64,000 nucleotides of DNA, from contig NZ_JAAXGE010000009.1 of the NCBI RefSeq assembly GCF_014750685.1, forward strand, positions 372,001-436,000. Reading direction: 5' to 3'. This DNA is from Bacteroides sp. GM023 (lineage in GTDB: Bacteria; Bacteroidota; Bacteroidia; Bacteroidales; Bacteroidaceae). The position numbers were made by a program, and so were the translations under genes. Positions 42,218 to 50,585 of this stretch are shown here, piece after piece (positions within the stretch are counted from its first letter, which is position 1; the number at the start of each line of letters is the position of its first letter). Under the pieces are notes generated by a model. It ran no database searches and was not told where the DNA came from. It saw only the letters and a program-made list of their open reading frames with translations.

Positions 42218-42225
42218 TAAGTTTG
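42218..42225 (+). promoter_or_regulatory. -7 promoter element of dinB
   Basis: TAAGTTTG, 18 bp before the dinB ATG, a short leader. No obvious LexA-type site was recognised. Confidence 0.5.
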
Positions 42226-42243
42226 CTCTGCTAATTCCCTGAG

Positions 42244-43335
42244 ATGACTCAAAGAAAGATTATACATATTGACATGGACGCCTTCTACGCTTCAGTAGAA
42301 CAGCGTGATAATCCGGAACTTCGCGGCAAACCTTTGGCGGTAGGTCATGCAGAGGAGAGGGGAGTTGTGGCTGCTGCCAGTTACGAAGCCCGGCGTTATG
42401 GAGTGCGTTCAGCTATGTCCTCGCAGAAGGCGAAACGGCTTTGTCCGCAGTTGATTTTTGTACATGGGCGGATGGAAGTCTATAAAGCAGTTTCCCGGCA
42501 GATACATGAGATTTTCCATGAATATACCGACATTATCGAACCTCTTTCTTTAGATGAGGCTTTCCTGGATGTAACAGAAAATAAGAAAGGCATTTCATTG
42601 GCTGTGGATATAGCGAAAGAGATTAAGCAGAAGATTCGCGAACAACTGAATCTGGTAGCATCCGCCGGAATTTCCTACAATAAATTCCTGGCAAAAATAG
42701 CTTCGGATTATCGCAAACCGGATGGATTGTGCACCATTCACCCGGAACAAGCTCTTGATTTTATCGCACGTCTTCCCATCGAATCATTTTGGGGAGTAGG
42801 CCCTGTGACTGCCAAAAAGATGCATTTGCTAGGCATTGGCAACGGTTTCCAATTGCGGAAATGCTCTCTTGAGATGCTGACTGCGCATTTTGGCAAAGTG
42901 GGAGCACTCTACTATGAATGTGCGAGAGGTATTGACGAACGTCCGGTAGAAGCAGTCCGTATCCGTAAATCCATTGGGTGCGAACGTACGCTGGAGCAGG
43001 ATATTTCGGCTCATTCTTCTGTCATTATCGAACTGTATCACGTGGCGGTAGAACTGATTGAACGTCTCAACCATAAAGACTTCAAGGGAAACACCTTGAC
43101 ATTGAAAATCAAGTTTCATGATTTTAGTCAGATAACCCGAAGTATTACCCAATCACAGGAACTGACAACTTTGGACAAGGTACTTCCGCTTGCAAAGGAA
43201 TTACTTAAAAGTGTGGAATATGCGCAACACCCCATCCGCCTTATCGGGCTCTCCGTTTCCAATCCGAAAGAAGAAGCGGATGAGCAACATCGGACGTGGG
43301 AGCAGTTGAGTTTTGAATTTAGTGACTGGGAATAG
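42244..43335 (+). CDS. dinB: DNA polymerase IV (Y-family translesion polymerase)
   Basis: The 363-residue protein contains all main Y-family motifs: IIHIDMDAFYASVEQRDNP (catalytic Asp pair near the start), AASYEARRYGVRSAM, SLDEAFLDVTE (third catalytic acidic residues), and SAGISYNKFLAKIASDYRKPDG. A helix-hairpin-helix region (IESFWGVGPVTAKKMHLLGI) and the little-finger domain (about 240-345) follow. It copies damaged DNA with low fidelity. It has its own promoter and lacks the C-terminal beta-clamp motif that some homologs carry in recognisable form (the ending is EQLSFEFSDWE, where QLSFEF may be the clamp-binding motif). It is not linked to its neighbours. Confidence 0.95.
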   Translation: MTQRKIIHIDMDAFYASVEQRDNPELRGKPLAVGHAEERGVVAAASYEARRYGVRSAMSSQKAKRLCPQLIFVHGRMEVYKAVSRQIHEIFHEYTDIIEPLSLDEAFLDVTENKKGISLAVDIAKEIKQKIREQLNLVASAGISYNKFLAKIASDYRKPDGLCTIHPEQALDFIARLPIESFWGVGPVTAKKMHLLGIGNGFQLRKCSLEMLTAHFGKVGALYYECARGIDERPVEAVRIRKSIGCERTLEQDISAHSSVIIELYHVAVELIERLNHKDFKGNTLTLKIKFHDFSQITRSITQSQELTTLDKVLPLAKELLKSVEYAQHPIRLIGLSVSNPKEEADEQHRTWEQLSFEFSDWE

Positions 43336-43410
43336 TACGATTTTTGAAGTATGTACTTTTTTGTCATCAGGTTCGTATGATTTGCTCACCTTGTTTTTTT
43401 AGAGATACAC

Positions 43411-43418
43411 TATCTTTG
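43411..43418 (+). promoter_or_regulatory. -7 promoter element of the heparinase-like gene
   Basis: TATCTTTG, 24 bp before the ATG at 43443. It lies downstream of the earliest in-frame ATG (43344), so it supports the 43443 start. Confidence 0.65.
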
Positions 43419-43442
43419 TACTGCTTAAATGAACAAAATACC

Positions 43443-45377
43443 ATGAATCGAATGAAACATTTGCTTTGTGTTCTTCTAGTAGCAGCTTTGGGAAGCTTTT
43501 CTTTCAAAGCCAACGCTTACACCGAACGCAACATGCTGCAAAAAGCGGCAGACGAAACTACGTTGAAAAACGTGCTAGTAATGAAACAAGCCTGGGTGCC
43601 TTACCCTGCTTACACAGACCGCGCCGCCTGGGACTCACTGATGGGCCCCAACAAACAACGCCTCATCGAAGCCGGCGAAAAACTTCTCAACTACAAATGG
43701 CAACTGATTCCTGCCACCGCTTATTTGGAATACGAACGCAGCGGTAACCGGAAAGTGATGGAAGTCCCTTATGACGCCAACCGCCAGGCACTCAACGCGC
43801 TGATGCTTGCCGAATTGGCCGAAGGCAAAGGACGCTTTATCGACCAACTGCTGAACGGAGCTTATATGAGCTGCGAAATGAATTCATGGGTTTTATCCGC
43901 ACACTTGCCCCGTCAGAGCAGTAAACGTTCACTTCCCGATTTCCGTGAACAGATTATCGACCTTGGTTCAGGCGGCTACGGAGCTTTGATGGCTTGGGTA
44001 CACTATTTCTTCCGCAAACCATTCGATAAAATAAATCCCGTCGTATCCCTGCAAATGCGCAAAGCAATCAAAGAACGCATTCTCGACCCTTATATGAACG
44101 ACGATGATATGTGGTGGATGGCCTTCAACTGGCAGCCGGGAGAAATTATCAACAACTGGAATCCCTGGTGCAACTCCAATGCCCTGCAATGTTTCTTCCT
44201 GATGGAAAACAACAAGGATAAGTTGGCTAAAGCCGTTTATCGCTCCATGAAATCCGTAGATAAGTTCATCAATTTCGTGAAATCCGACGGTGCTTGCGAA
44301 GAAGGAACATCCTACTGGGGACATGCTGCCGGCAAACTCTATGATTATCTTCAAATCCTGTCTGACGGTACAGGTGGTAAAATATCCTTGTTCAACGAAC
44401 CGATGATTCGCCGGATGGGAGAATATATGTCCCGTTCTTATGTTGGCAATGGCTGGGTAGTGAACTTTGCCGATGCTTCAGCACAGGGTGGGGGTGATCC
44501 TCAGTTGATTTACCGTTTCGGAAAAGCTGTAAACAGCGATGAAATGATGCATTTTGCCGCTTACTTGCTGAATGGCAGAAAGCCATACGCTTCTATGGGC
44601 AATGATGCTTTCCGCTCACTCCAATCCCTGCTTTGCTGCAATGACCTGGCGAAAGCAACCCCGAAACATGATATGCCGGACGTGACCTGGTATCCCGAAA
44701 CGGAATTTTGCTATATGAAAAATAAGAATGGCTTGTTTGTTGCCGCCAAAGGCGGATTTAATAACGAAAGCCATAATCACAACGATGTAGGAACTTTCTC
44801 TTTATATGTGAATACCATTCCTGTATTTATCGACGCAGGGGTAGGCACTTATACCAAGCAGACTTTCGGTAAAGACCGCTATACCATATGGACGATGCAG
44901 AGCAATTATCATAACTTGCCGATGATAAACGGCGTACCGCAGAAATTCGGTCAGCAATACAAAGCTACGAATACCGTCTGCAACGAGAAGAAACGTACTT
45001 TCTCTACGGACATTGCCACTGCTTACCCTGCGGAAGCAAAGGTAAAGAACTGGAATCGCTCCTACACGTTGGATGACCGTAAGTTGACTATCGCAGACAA
45101 CTATACACTGAACGAAGCAGTAGCCCCCAACCAACTGAATTTCCTGACTTGGGGAAATGTAACTTTCCCCTCACCGGGCAAAGTACGTGTCGAGGTGAAA
45201 GGACAGAAAGTCGAATTGGACTATCCCTCTCAATTCAAAGCCGAACTGGAAACCATCAAATTGGACGACCCGCGTCTTTCTAATGTATGGGGCAAGGAGA
45301 TTTATCGCATCACACTGAAGACAGATGAAATGAAAGCGACTGGAAATTATAAATTTGTCATTCAACAAGTAAAGTAA
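43443..45377 (+). CDS. Heparinase II/III-like exported protein
   Basis: From ATG 43443 the product is 644 residues with a signal peptide (MNRMKHLLCVLLVAALG, cleavage near NAYT). The N-terminal half is an alpha-toroid (MWWMAFNWQPGEIINNWNPWCNSNAL, DGACEEGTSYWGHAAGKLYDYL). The C-terminal half is the heparinase II/III beta-domain with the family core GGFNNESHNHNDVGTFSLYVNTIP and HNLPMINGVPQKFG. These architectures occur in polysaccharide lyases (PL12, PL15, PL17, PL21); I cannot fix the family. It is followed 50 bp later by a small secreted protein. No susC/susD genes are adjacent, so the substrate is unknown. Confidence 0.8.
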   Translation: MNRMKHLLCVLLVAALGSFSFKANAYTERNMLQKAADETTLKNVLVMKQAWVPYPAYTDRAAWDSLMGPNKQRLIEAGEKLLNYKWQLIPATAYLEYERSGNRKVMEVPYDANRQALNALMLAELAEGKGRFIDQLLNGAYMSCEMNSWVLSAHLPRQSSKRSLPDFREQIIDLGSGGYGALMAWVHYFFRKPFDKINPVVSLQMRKAIKERILDPYMNDDDMWWMAFNWQPGEIINNWNPWCNSNALQCFFLMENNKDKLAKAVYRSMKSVDKFINFVKSDGACEEGTSYWGHAAGKLYDYLQILSDGTGGKISLFNEPMIRRMGEYMSRSYVGNGWVVNFADASAQGGGDPQLIYRFGKAVNSDEMMHFAAYLLNGRKPYASMGNDAFRSLQSLLCCNDLAKATPKHDMPDVTWYPETEFCYMKNKNGLFVAAKGGFNNESHNHNDVGTFSLYVNTIPVFIDAGVGTYTKQTFGKDRYTIWTMQSNYHNLPMINGVPQKFGQQYKATNTVCNEKKRTFSTDIATAYPAEAKVKNWNRSYTLDDRKLTIADNYTLNEAVAPNQLNFLTWGNVTFPSPGKVRVEVKGQKVELDYPSQFKAELETIKLDDPRLSNVWGKEIYRITLKTDEMKATGNYKFVIQQVK

Positions 45378-45427
45378 AATAAGAAGTTAGAAAAAAATAA
45401 AGGTATAAACATTTAAATCACAGTAAG

Positions 45428-46129
45428 ATGAAAAAAGTATTATTTGCCGGCCTTTTGGCTATTGCAGGAGTGACTGTAAGCGCTCAGAATCTGATTAAAA
45501 ACGAGAAGTTCGCCACAGAAGTAACGAACAAGGTGACCAATGCCAACAAGGCTACTGCCGGCGAATGGTTTATCATGAATAACGAAGCCGACGGAGCAAC
45601 TGCCATCGTCTGGGAACAAACCGGTGACACAAAGTATCCTAATGCTATGAAAATAGACAACTCGGGTGCTGCAAAGAACATCTCCTGGTACAAAGCATTC
45701 CTGGGACAGCGTATTACAGACGGATTGGATAAAGGTATCTACGTCCTGACTTTCTATGCAAAAGCAAAAGAAGCAGGTACTCCGGTAAGTGTTTACATCA
45801 AGCAGACTAACGAAGAAAAGAATGATAACGGTAAGTATAACACTACCTTCTTCATGCGCAGGGACTACGATGCCGATGCACAGCCGAACGCGTCAGGCGC
45901 GCAATACAACTTCAAGATTAAAGATGCTGATAAGTGGACTAAAGTAGTGGTTTACTACGATATGGGACAAGTAGTGAATGCTATCAGCAGCAAGAAAGCC
46001 AATGCCGACCTGGAAGTGTCTGATACGGACGATGACGCTGCTATCCTGAAAGATTGCTATGTTGCCATCCTTTCACTGAATAAAGGCGGTGTTGTAGAAA
46101 TCAGTGATGTGACATTGAAAAAGAAATAA
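45428..46129 (+). CDS. Exported beta-sandwich protein (carbohydrate-binding-like)
   Basis: The 233-residue product has a signal peptide (ending near VTVSAQ) followed by NLIKNEKFATE, a start typical of CBM4/CBM22-like jelly rolls. It continues with alternating strands (GIYVLTFYAKAKEAGTPVSVYIKQTN; WTKVVVYYDMGQ; VVEISDVTLKKK). No Asp/Glu catalytic signature is evident. It lies 50 bp after the heparinase-like gene with no promoter seen, so the two are probably co-transcribed and this protein may present the substrate to the enzyme. Confidence 0.6.
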   Translation: MKKVLFAGLLAIAGVTVSAQNLIKNEKFATEVTNKVTNANKATAGEWFIMNNEADGATAIVWEQTGDTKYPNAMKIDNSGAAKNISWYKAFLGQRITDGLDKGIYVLTFYAKAKEAGTPVSVYIKQTNEEKNDNGKYNTTFFMRRDYDADAQPNASGAQYNFKIKDADKWTKVVVYYDMGQVVNAISSKKANADLEVSDTDDDAAILKDCYVAILSLNKGGVVEISDVTLKKK

Positions 46130-46166
46130 AAGAAAAGGGGTTTAAAATAATAAGTTAATAAAAAAT

Positions 46167-46202
46167 ATAGGGCGATCAAGTAGTGATACTTTGTCGCCCT
46201 AT
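46167..46202. terminator. Bidirectional terminator between convergent genes
   Basis: ATAGGGCGA (46167-46175) and TCGCCCTAT (46194-46202) are exact arms. CTCTTTTCT follows on the plus strand and a long T-run follows on the minus strand. Confidence 0.8.
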
Positions 46203-46221
46203 CTCTTTTCTATCTTCTCTT

Positions 46222-47400
46222 TTAGTTAATCCCAAGCTTCTTTTTCAGCTCTTTCGGGAGAGAGTCTTTGTGTACCATGACGCTGATTGTTTTGGCACGT
46301 ACATAGCTTTCGGACATATTCTGATAACCGCCGAATTTATTCCCTTCCGCTCCCCAGGAATTCTTGGTAATATAATATTTGGTTCCGTTCTGGTCTTTTG
46401 CGATACCGGTGATATGCATCAGGTGGTCGTCGGTTGTCACAAACTTCTCATAACCTTCCTGGCGGATTTCCGGTGTCACGTCGATTTCAGGATAAGGATG
46501 CTCGAACTTGAATACTTCTTCCATACGCTGATACTTCGGCATTGCTTCGAAACGGGCACGGTCGGTAGTAGAGTAGTCTTTTACATCTTCCACCTGCGGG
46601 TTGATGGCAATTCCGTTCTTATAAGAGAAACCCTGTTCGCTGACGTCACCGTCCCAACAGATGGTATATCCGCTGTTTAGCGCGTGGTCGATAGCGCCAA
46701 TCAACTCGTCCAAAGGAAGATTATACATTGGCTGGTTTTCCCAGTTGTCGGGAACTTCGGGTGAGAACGTTTCGTAATAAGGTTTATGCGTGAAGCTGGT
46801 CAACTCGATGTAGTTATTCATATCCAGTCCCAGGCTTTCTGTGAAAGATTGGGGAGTATATTCCTTTCCTTTATAAGTAAATTTTTCGGGAAGCTTGCCC
46901 AGATACGTGTCAAACAGATTATTGATAAGGGCATCATATTCAGGCGTGCGCTTCTTGGAAGCGATATTGGCATCCACCAAAGCTTTGAAATAGCGTGTCA
47001 GTGCTCCGTGATTATGGTCTTTGCTATCATTGAGCAAACCGGAATATGCTTCTTCGGGAACGATACCTACTTGCTTATAGGCATTTGTGAATGTATGCGC
47101 CAGGCTACCTTCTCCGATATTTCCCTTTCCGCGACGGAGATAGTTATCTTCCATCTGATTCATATACTTCTGACGGACGATGTACATTTCCGAGAGATCA
47201 TATTCTCCTTTACCCATGCGGAGCAGTTCGGACTCCATGAAAGAAGCGGTGGCAAAGCACCAGCAAGTTCCTGTGGAACCCTGATCCTTGACGGGAGTTG
47301 CTTTGTGGGATACAACGGTTGTGAATTCATAACCGGGTGTTTGTGCAAAAGAGGTTGCAGCTATGAGAAGCAACGCAACCGACATTAATAATTTCTTCAT
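46222..47400 (-). CDS. C1B (bleomycin hydrolase-like) cysteine peptidase, exported
   Basis: The 392-residue protein has a signal peptide (ending near ATSFAQ) and the papain-type signature KDQGSTGTCWCFATASFME with catalytic C46 and the oxyanion Gln40. The catalytic His is in DDHLMHITGIA and the Asn in YYITKNSWG. The order and the large insertion between Cys and His match C1B/aminopeptidase C. Family members are usually cytosolic; this one carries a signal peptide, so it likely works in the periplasm. It has its own promoter and is separated from the upstream locus by a strong terminator. Confidence 0.92.
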   Translation of the reverse strand: MKKLLMSVALLLIAATSFAQTPGYEFTTVVSHKATPVKDQGSTGTCWCFATASFMESELLRMGKGEYDLSEMYIVRQKYMNQMEDNYLRRGKGNIGEGSLAHTFTNAYKQVGIVPEEAYSGLLNDSKDHNHGALTRYFKALVDANIASKKRTPEYDALINNLFDTYLGKLPEKFTYKGKEYTPQSFTESLGLDMNNYIELTSFTHKPYYETFSPEVPDNWENQPMYNLPLDELIGAIDHALNSGYTICWDGDVSEQGFSYKNGIAINPQVEDVKDYSTTDRARFEAMPKYQRMEEVFKFEHPYPEIDVTPEIRQEGYEKFVTTDDHLMHITGIAKDQNGTKYYITKNSWGAEGNKFGGYQNMSESYVRAKTISVMVHKDSLPKELKKKLGIN

Positions 47401-47429
47401 GATATATGTGTTTTATTATCTTTGAAGTA

Positions 47430-47437
47430 CAAAAGTA
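47430..47437 (-). promoter_or_regulatory. -7 promoter element of the C1B peptidase gene
   Basis: Reads TACTTTTG on the minus strand, 29 bp before the start codon at 47400. Confidence 0.6.
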
Positions 47438-47443
47438 AAAATA

Positions 47444-47496
47444 AAAAGTGAAGAATCTCCTCTTTTACTTATGAAAAGAGCAGATTCCTCACTTTT
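47444..47496 (-). terminator. Strong intrinsic terminator of the third SusC/SusD locus
   Basis: Two 23-bp arms (47444-47466 and 47474-47496) pair with only two mismatches around a 7-nt loop. On the minus strand the stem runs into TTTTTATTTTTAC. It closes the locus right after the (alpha/alpha)6-like gene. Confidence 0.85.
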
Positions 47497-47517
47497 TACC
47501 GTTCGCTGATTGTTCCT

Positions 47518-49551
47518 TTATTTTCCGATGAATTTCTCCGGTCGTCCCGGTGAAAGCAGTTCCCATAAAGAGGCGACTACCCAGCCCGGTGCGAATATAT
47601 GATTGTAATACCCTTTTCCATTTTTACCGTAATCCCAGTTGGTATGCTGAACCACTTCCGGGTAGTATCCTTTCTTGGCGATGCCGCATTGATGTCCTTC
47701 GTAAGGTAGCAGTTGGCGCATGGAAGAACTGATTACTGCCGCAAAGTCGGCGAAGCGCGGTTCATTATACTCTTTGGAGAGCCAATGAAGTACGTCGGCA
47801 AAGTCGAAGACAAAGACGTCGATGTGATTATTTTCTACCGACACATTGCCCCAGCCACGCGTTTTCAGGCCGATGTCACCTAACATTTGTCCCTGGGCAA
47901 ACGGAACATCCCAGGTGTAGTACCATGACAGAGCGAAGTAAGTAGCTTTTTTTGCCAGTCCGGCATAGTGTGCACGTTCCGCTCCTTTGGTAGCCAGTGC
48001 CAGGTAGTAGGCGGCAGTGGAAGCGTAGAGTGAAGCCTCTTTGTCTTCACAGTTGGCATCAAGGGTAGACGAGAAGTAGTCTGCTTTCGAGATTAATTCC
48101 TTTTCCAAATAATCTACCGAGTGTCTGGCTGCGTCGAGATAACGTTTATCCTTGAAATATTTGTATCCCATTACTAAAGGCAATGTTGCCGACGGGGTAC
48201 TCCCGCCGCTCTTGTCTACAATAGACAGGTCGTCCATGAACTTACGCGGGAAACTACCGTCTTCATTTTGCAGGCGCAGGAAGGTGTCGAGCATTCCTTT
48301 GATACGTTTTTCCCATTCGGGATGCTTGCGCCCCTTGTTCTTTTCGTAGTTCAGGTAGTAGAGCGTGGAATACACACCTTCCGACTGGCGACGGATGCTG
48401 TGCACAGGTTCTACAAAATTGCGTTTGTAGTGTACCACTTCGTTGAAGAATCCTGCCGGCGAGAAACCGTTTTGCAGGTAGGAGTCAAAGATAGCGTTGG
48501 CATTTGCCACCAAATCCATACGTTGCTTGTCTTCGCCATATTCCAGTGCATTAAAAGCATTCAGCAGATTGCGTCCTACGAAACCGACTTCGGCTACATC
48601 TACATTGTCGCACGTTTCCGTATGAAGTTCTACGCCTGAATAGTAGCGGGTAGGGGTATCGCCTATGAAACTTTCTACGAAGAAGTTACTCATTACTTCT
48701 TTCATGATTTCGTTGGTATAGGGCGTCTCCACCTTTGTAGGTTTGTAGAGGTCGTAGCTATATTCCCATGCTTGCTTCACGCAGTCGGAGAAGTCGGCAG
48801 GAGTAGCTTCGTTGATTTCCCAGGTTAGTGTCATGCTTTTTCCCTTGCCTAAAAACTGATAGGCTTCTACGGAAGGGGCTAACGTCAGTTTGCGGATGTA
48901 AGTCTTCGGCGCTTCTTTATAAGGATAGCCGAAGGATAACGTAGCTACGCCATTGCAGTTTTCAAATCCGGTATACCCCAAAGAGGTAGTACCCGATAAG
49001 ATTACTTCACCCTCTTTGTGCGTGGTCAGCGCGTCGCTCTTGAACTTGTCAATGCGGGCTACTGAAAGCGACTTGCCGTTCTTCTCATCAAAGATGGTTG
49101 TCATAGGCGTGCTCAAGCGGTCTTCACGTACCACCCAACTGTCCGAAGTATGGAAAGAAGGCGCTTCTTTGGGGGAACGGAGATTACGGCGATACCAAAA
49201 GCCCGGCATATAGAACAAGCAATCGTCATGGCGTGCTCCGCTCTTCACTAATTCGCCATAGTTGAAGTAGATGTCTTCGGTGGCTGTGATGAAAAGGGTA
49301 ATCCGCTTGTTGGTTTCCCCGCCTTCTACTTTTTGGTAGAGAAGGACAGGAAGGCTCTCCGCACCCGTCAATTGGTAGTCGAACTGTTCTTGCTGGAGTT
49401 TGCGGAACTCCAGCGGATAATGTATTGCAGCGTTTCCCGGGATTTTCAGTCCGATAGAGGCGGATACATTGGCAGGAGTGTACTCGATGGCATTGGCGGT
49501 CGATATTCCTGCCAGTAACGCTATTCCGCTGATTATTTTTATAAGGTTCAT
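47518..49551 (-). CDS. Exported (alpha/alpha)6-barrel-like protein, putative glycoside hydrolase of unassigned family
   Basis: The 677-residue product has a signal peptide (ending near STANA), a beta-sandwich N-terminal domain (about 25-260) and a helical C-terminal domain (about 270-660). The latter's repeats (IKGMLDTFLRLQNEDGSFPR, AARHSVDYLEKELI, YASTAAYYLALATKGAERAHY, FADVLHWLSKEYNEPRF) resemble six-hairpin glycosidases. NEDGSFPRKF and WVVASLWELL fit unsaturated-glucuronyl or related hydrolase folds, but I recognise no CAZy family with certainty. It is the last gene of the operon, 18 bp after GH43. A catalytic role on the locus substrate is inferred. Confidence 0.55.
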   Translation of the reverse strand: MNLIKIISGIALLAGISTANAIEYTPANVSASIGLKIPGNAAIHYPLEFRKLQQEQFDYQLTGAESLPVLLYQKVEGGETNKRITLFITATEDIYFNYGELVKSGARHDDCLFYMPGFWYRRNLRSPKEAPSFHTSDSWVVREDRLSTPMTTIFDEKNGKSLSVARIDKFKSDALTTHKEGEVILSGTTSLGYTGFENCNGVATLSFGYPYKEAPKTYIRKLTLAPSVEAYQFLGKGKSMTLTWEINEATPADFSDCVKQAWEYSYDLYKPTKVETPYTNEIMKEVMSNFFVESFIGDTPTRYYSGVELHTETCDNVDVAEVGFVGRNLLNAFNALEYGEDKQRMDLVANANAIFDSYLQNGFSPAGFFNEVVHYKRNFVEPVHSIRRQSEGVYSTLYYLNYEKNKGRKHPEWEKRIKGMLDTFLRLQNEDGSFPRKFMDDLSIVDKSGGSTPSATLPLVMGYKYFKDKRYLDAARHSVDYLEKELISKADYFSSTLDANCEDKEASLYASTAAYYLALATKGAERAHYAGLAKKATYFALSWYYTWDVPFAQGQMLGDIGLKTRGWGNVSVENNHIDVFVFDFADVLHWLSKEYNEPRFADFAAVISSSMRQLLPYEGHQCGIAKKGYYPEVVQHTNWDYGKNGKGYYNHIFAPGWVVASLWELLSPGRPEKFIGK

Positions 49552-49569
49552 ATGATTCTTTTTTAATGG

Positions 49570-50559
49570 TTATTCCTGATAAGGCTCTATTACTTCTTCT
49601 TTTTTGACGCTTATGTCGTAGATACCGCTTTCGTTCTTTTCGAAATGCAGGGGGATAATACGTGTCTTACGTGGAGAAACGTTTGTTTTTGATGCATGCA
49701 CGTGGTACACATAGTAATAGTTGCCTGCTTTATCCATAAAGATGTCACCGTGTCCCGAACCATTCTCGCCTACGATATTGCGATGAATGATAGGGTTGTT
49801 TTCACTCTTCGTCCACGGGCCGGTGGGAGAAGTGGAAGTGGCATAGCCGACGGCATAGTCAATGCTCCGGAAATCATTGGCAGAGTAGAAGAAGTAGTAC
49901 ACACCTTCCAACTTAATGATGGTAGGGCCTTCCATTACGGGATTGGAGATGTAAGAAGCGGTTGCTTCCCATTCTTCAGTACTTTCCATACACTTCTTTA
50001 GTGTGCCGGGGATGATTTCACCTTTGGCTATATCAAATTCTGCTACCCAAAGAAAATTACCATTGTCGAAACGTACGTGATACAGGTAATATCTGCCGTC
50101 ATCATCGCGGAATAAGAATGGGTCGATATTCTTTTGGCTTCTGTCTATCGGCTTTATATCCGTTTGGCGGAAAGGTCCCATCCAAGTGTCGGCAGATGCC
50201 ATTACAGTCTGCTCATTAGCGGTATAAATAAAGTAGTAGCGGTCTTGTCCCTTGAACCATTGGGGAGCCCAGAAGCCTTCCGTGCCATAGGTCTGGTCAC
50301 CTTTCTTCAGGACAAATTCATTGTCCTCTACGGTGTGCCAGCTTTTCAGGTCGGATGATTCCAGCATGACGAAGCCTTGCTGTTGCTGGTTGCCTGTTCC
50401 TGTCAGATAATACTTGTCGCCCTCTCTGATGATGGTAGGGTCTGCCAGGAAGATTTCGTCTCTGTATTGCGATGCTCCGTTATAAATGCCTTCGGAGTCT
50501 TGTGCGCATCCGGTAGTAACGAATGTCATTATTCCGATAAAAAATTGTAGTACTTTCAT
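49570..50559 (-). CDS. GH43 glycoside hydrolase, lipoprotein
   Basis: The 329-residue protein has a lipobox ending at Cys18 (VTTGC) and a five-bladed propeller with the GH43 acidic triad visible: D40 (LADPTII), D146 (NIDPFLF) and E210 (VMEGPTI). Other family marks are GTEGFWAPQWF and GSGHGDIF. Single-domain GH43 enzymes of this size act mostly as arabinofuranosidases or xylosidases; the bond cut here is not predictable by eye. It is one of two enzymes in the third SusC/SusD locus, located 26 bp after the GLUG lipoprotein gene. Confidence 0.92.
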   Translation of the reverse strand: MKVLQFFIGIMTFVTTGCAQDSEGIYNGASQYRDEIFLADPTIIREGDKYYLTGTGNQQQQGFVMLESSDLKSWHTVEDNEFVLKKGDQTYGTEGFWAPQWFKGQDRYYFIYTANEQTVMASADTWMGPFRQTDIKPIDRSQKNIDPFLFRDDDGRYYLYHVRFDNGNFLWVAEFDIAKGEIIPGTLKKCMESTEEWEATASYISNPVMEGPTIIKLEGVYYFFYSANDFRSIDYAVGYATSTSPTGPWTKSENNPIIHRNIVGENGSGHGDIFMDKAGNYYYVYHVHASKTNVSPRKTRIIPLHFEKNESGIYDISVKKEEVIEPYQE

Positions 50560-50585
50560 ATCTGTTTTCTCCTAAATTTATAAAG

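Noticed and set aside
43344..43442. N-terminal extension of the heparinase-like gene
   Set aside because: The promoter-like TATCTTTG at 43411 lies within it, and the signal peptide starts at 43443.
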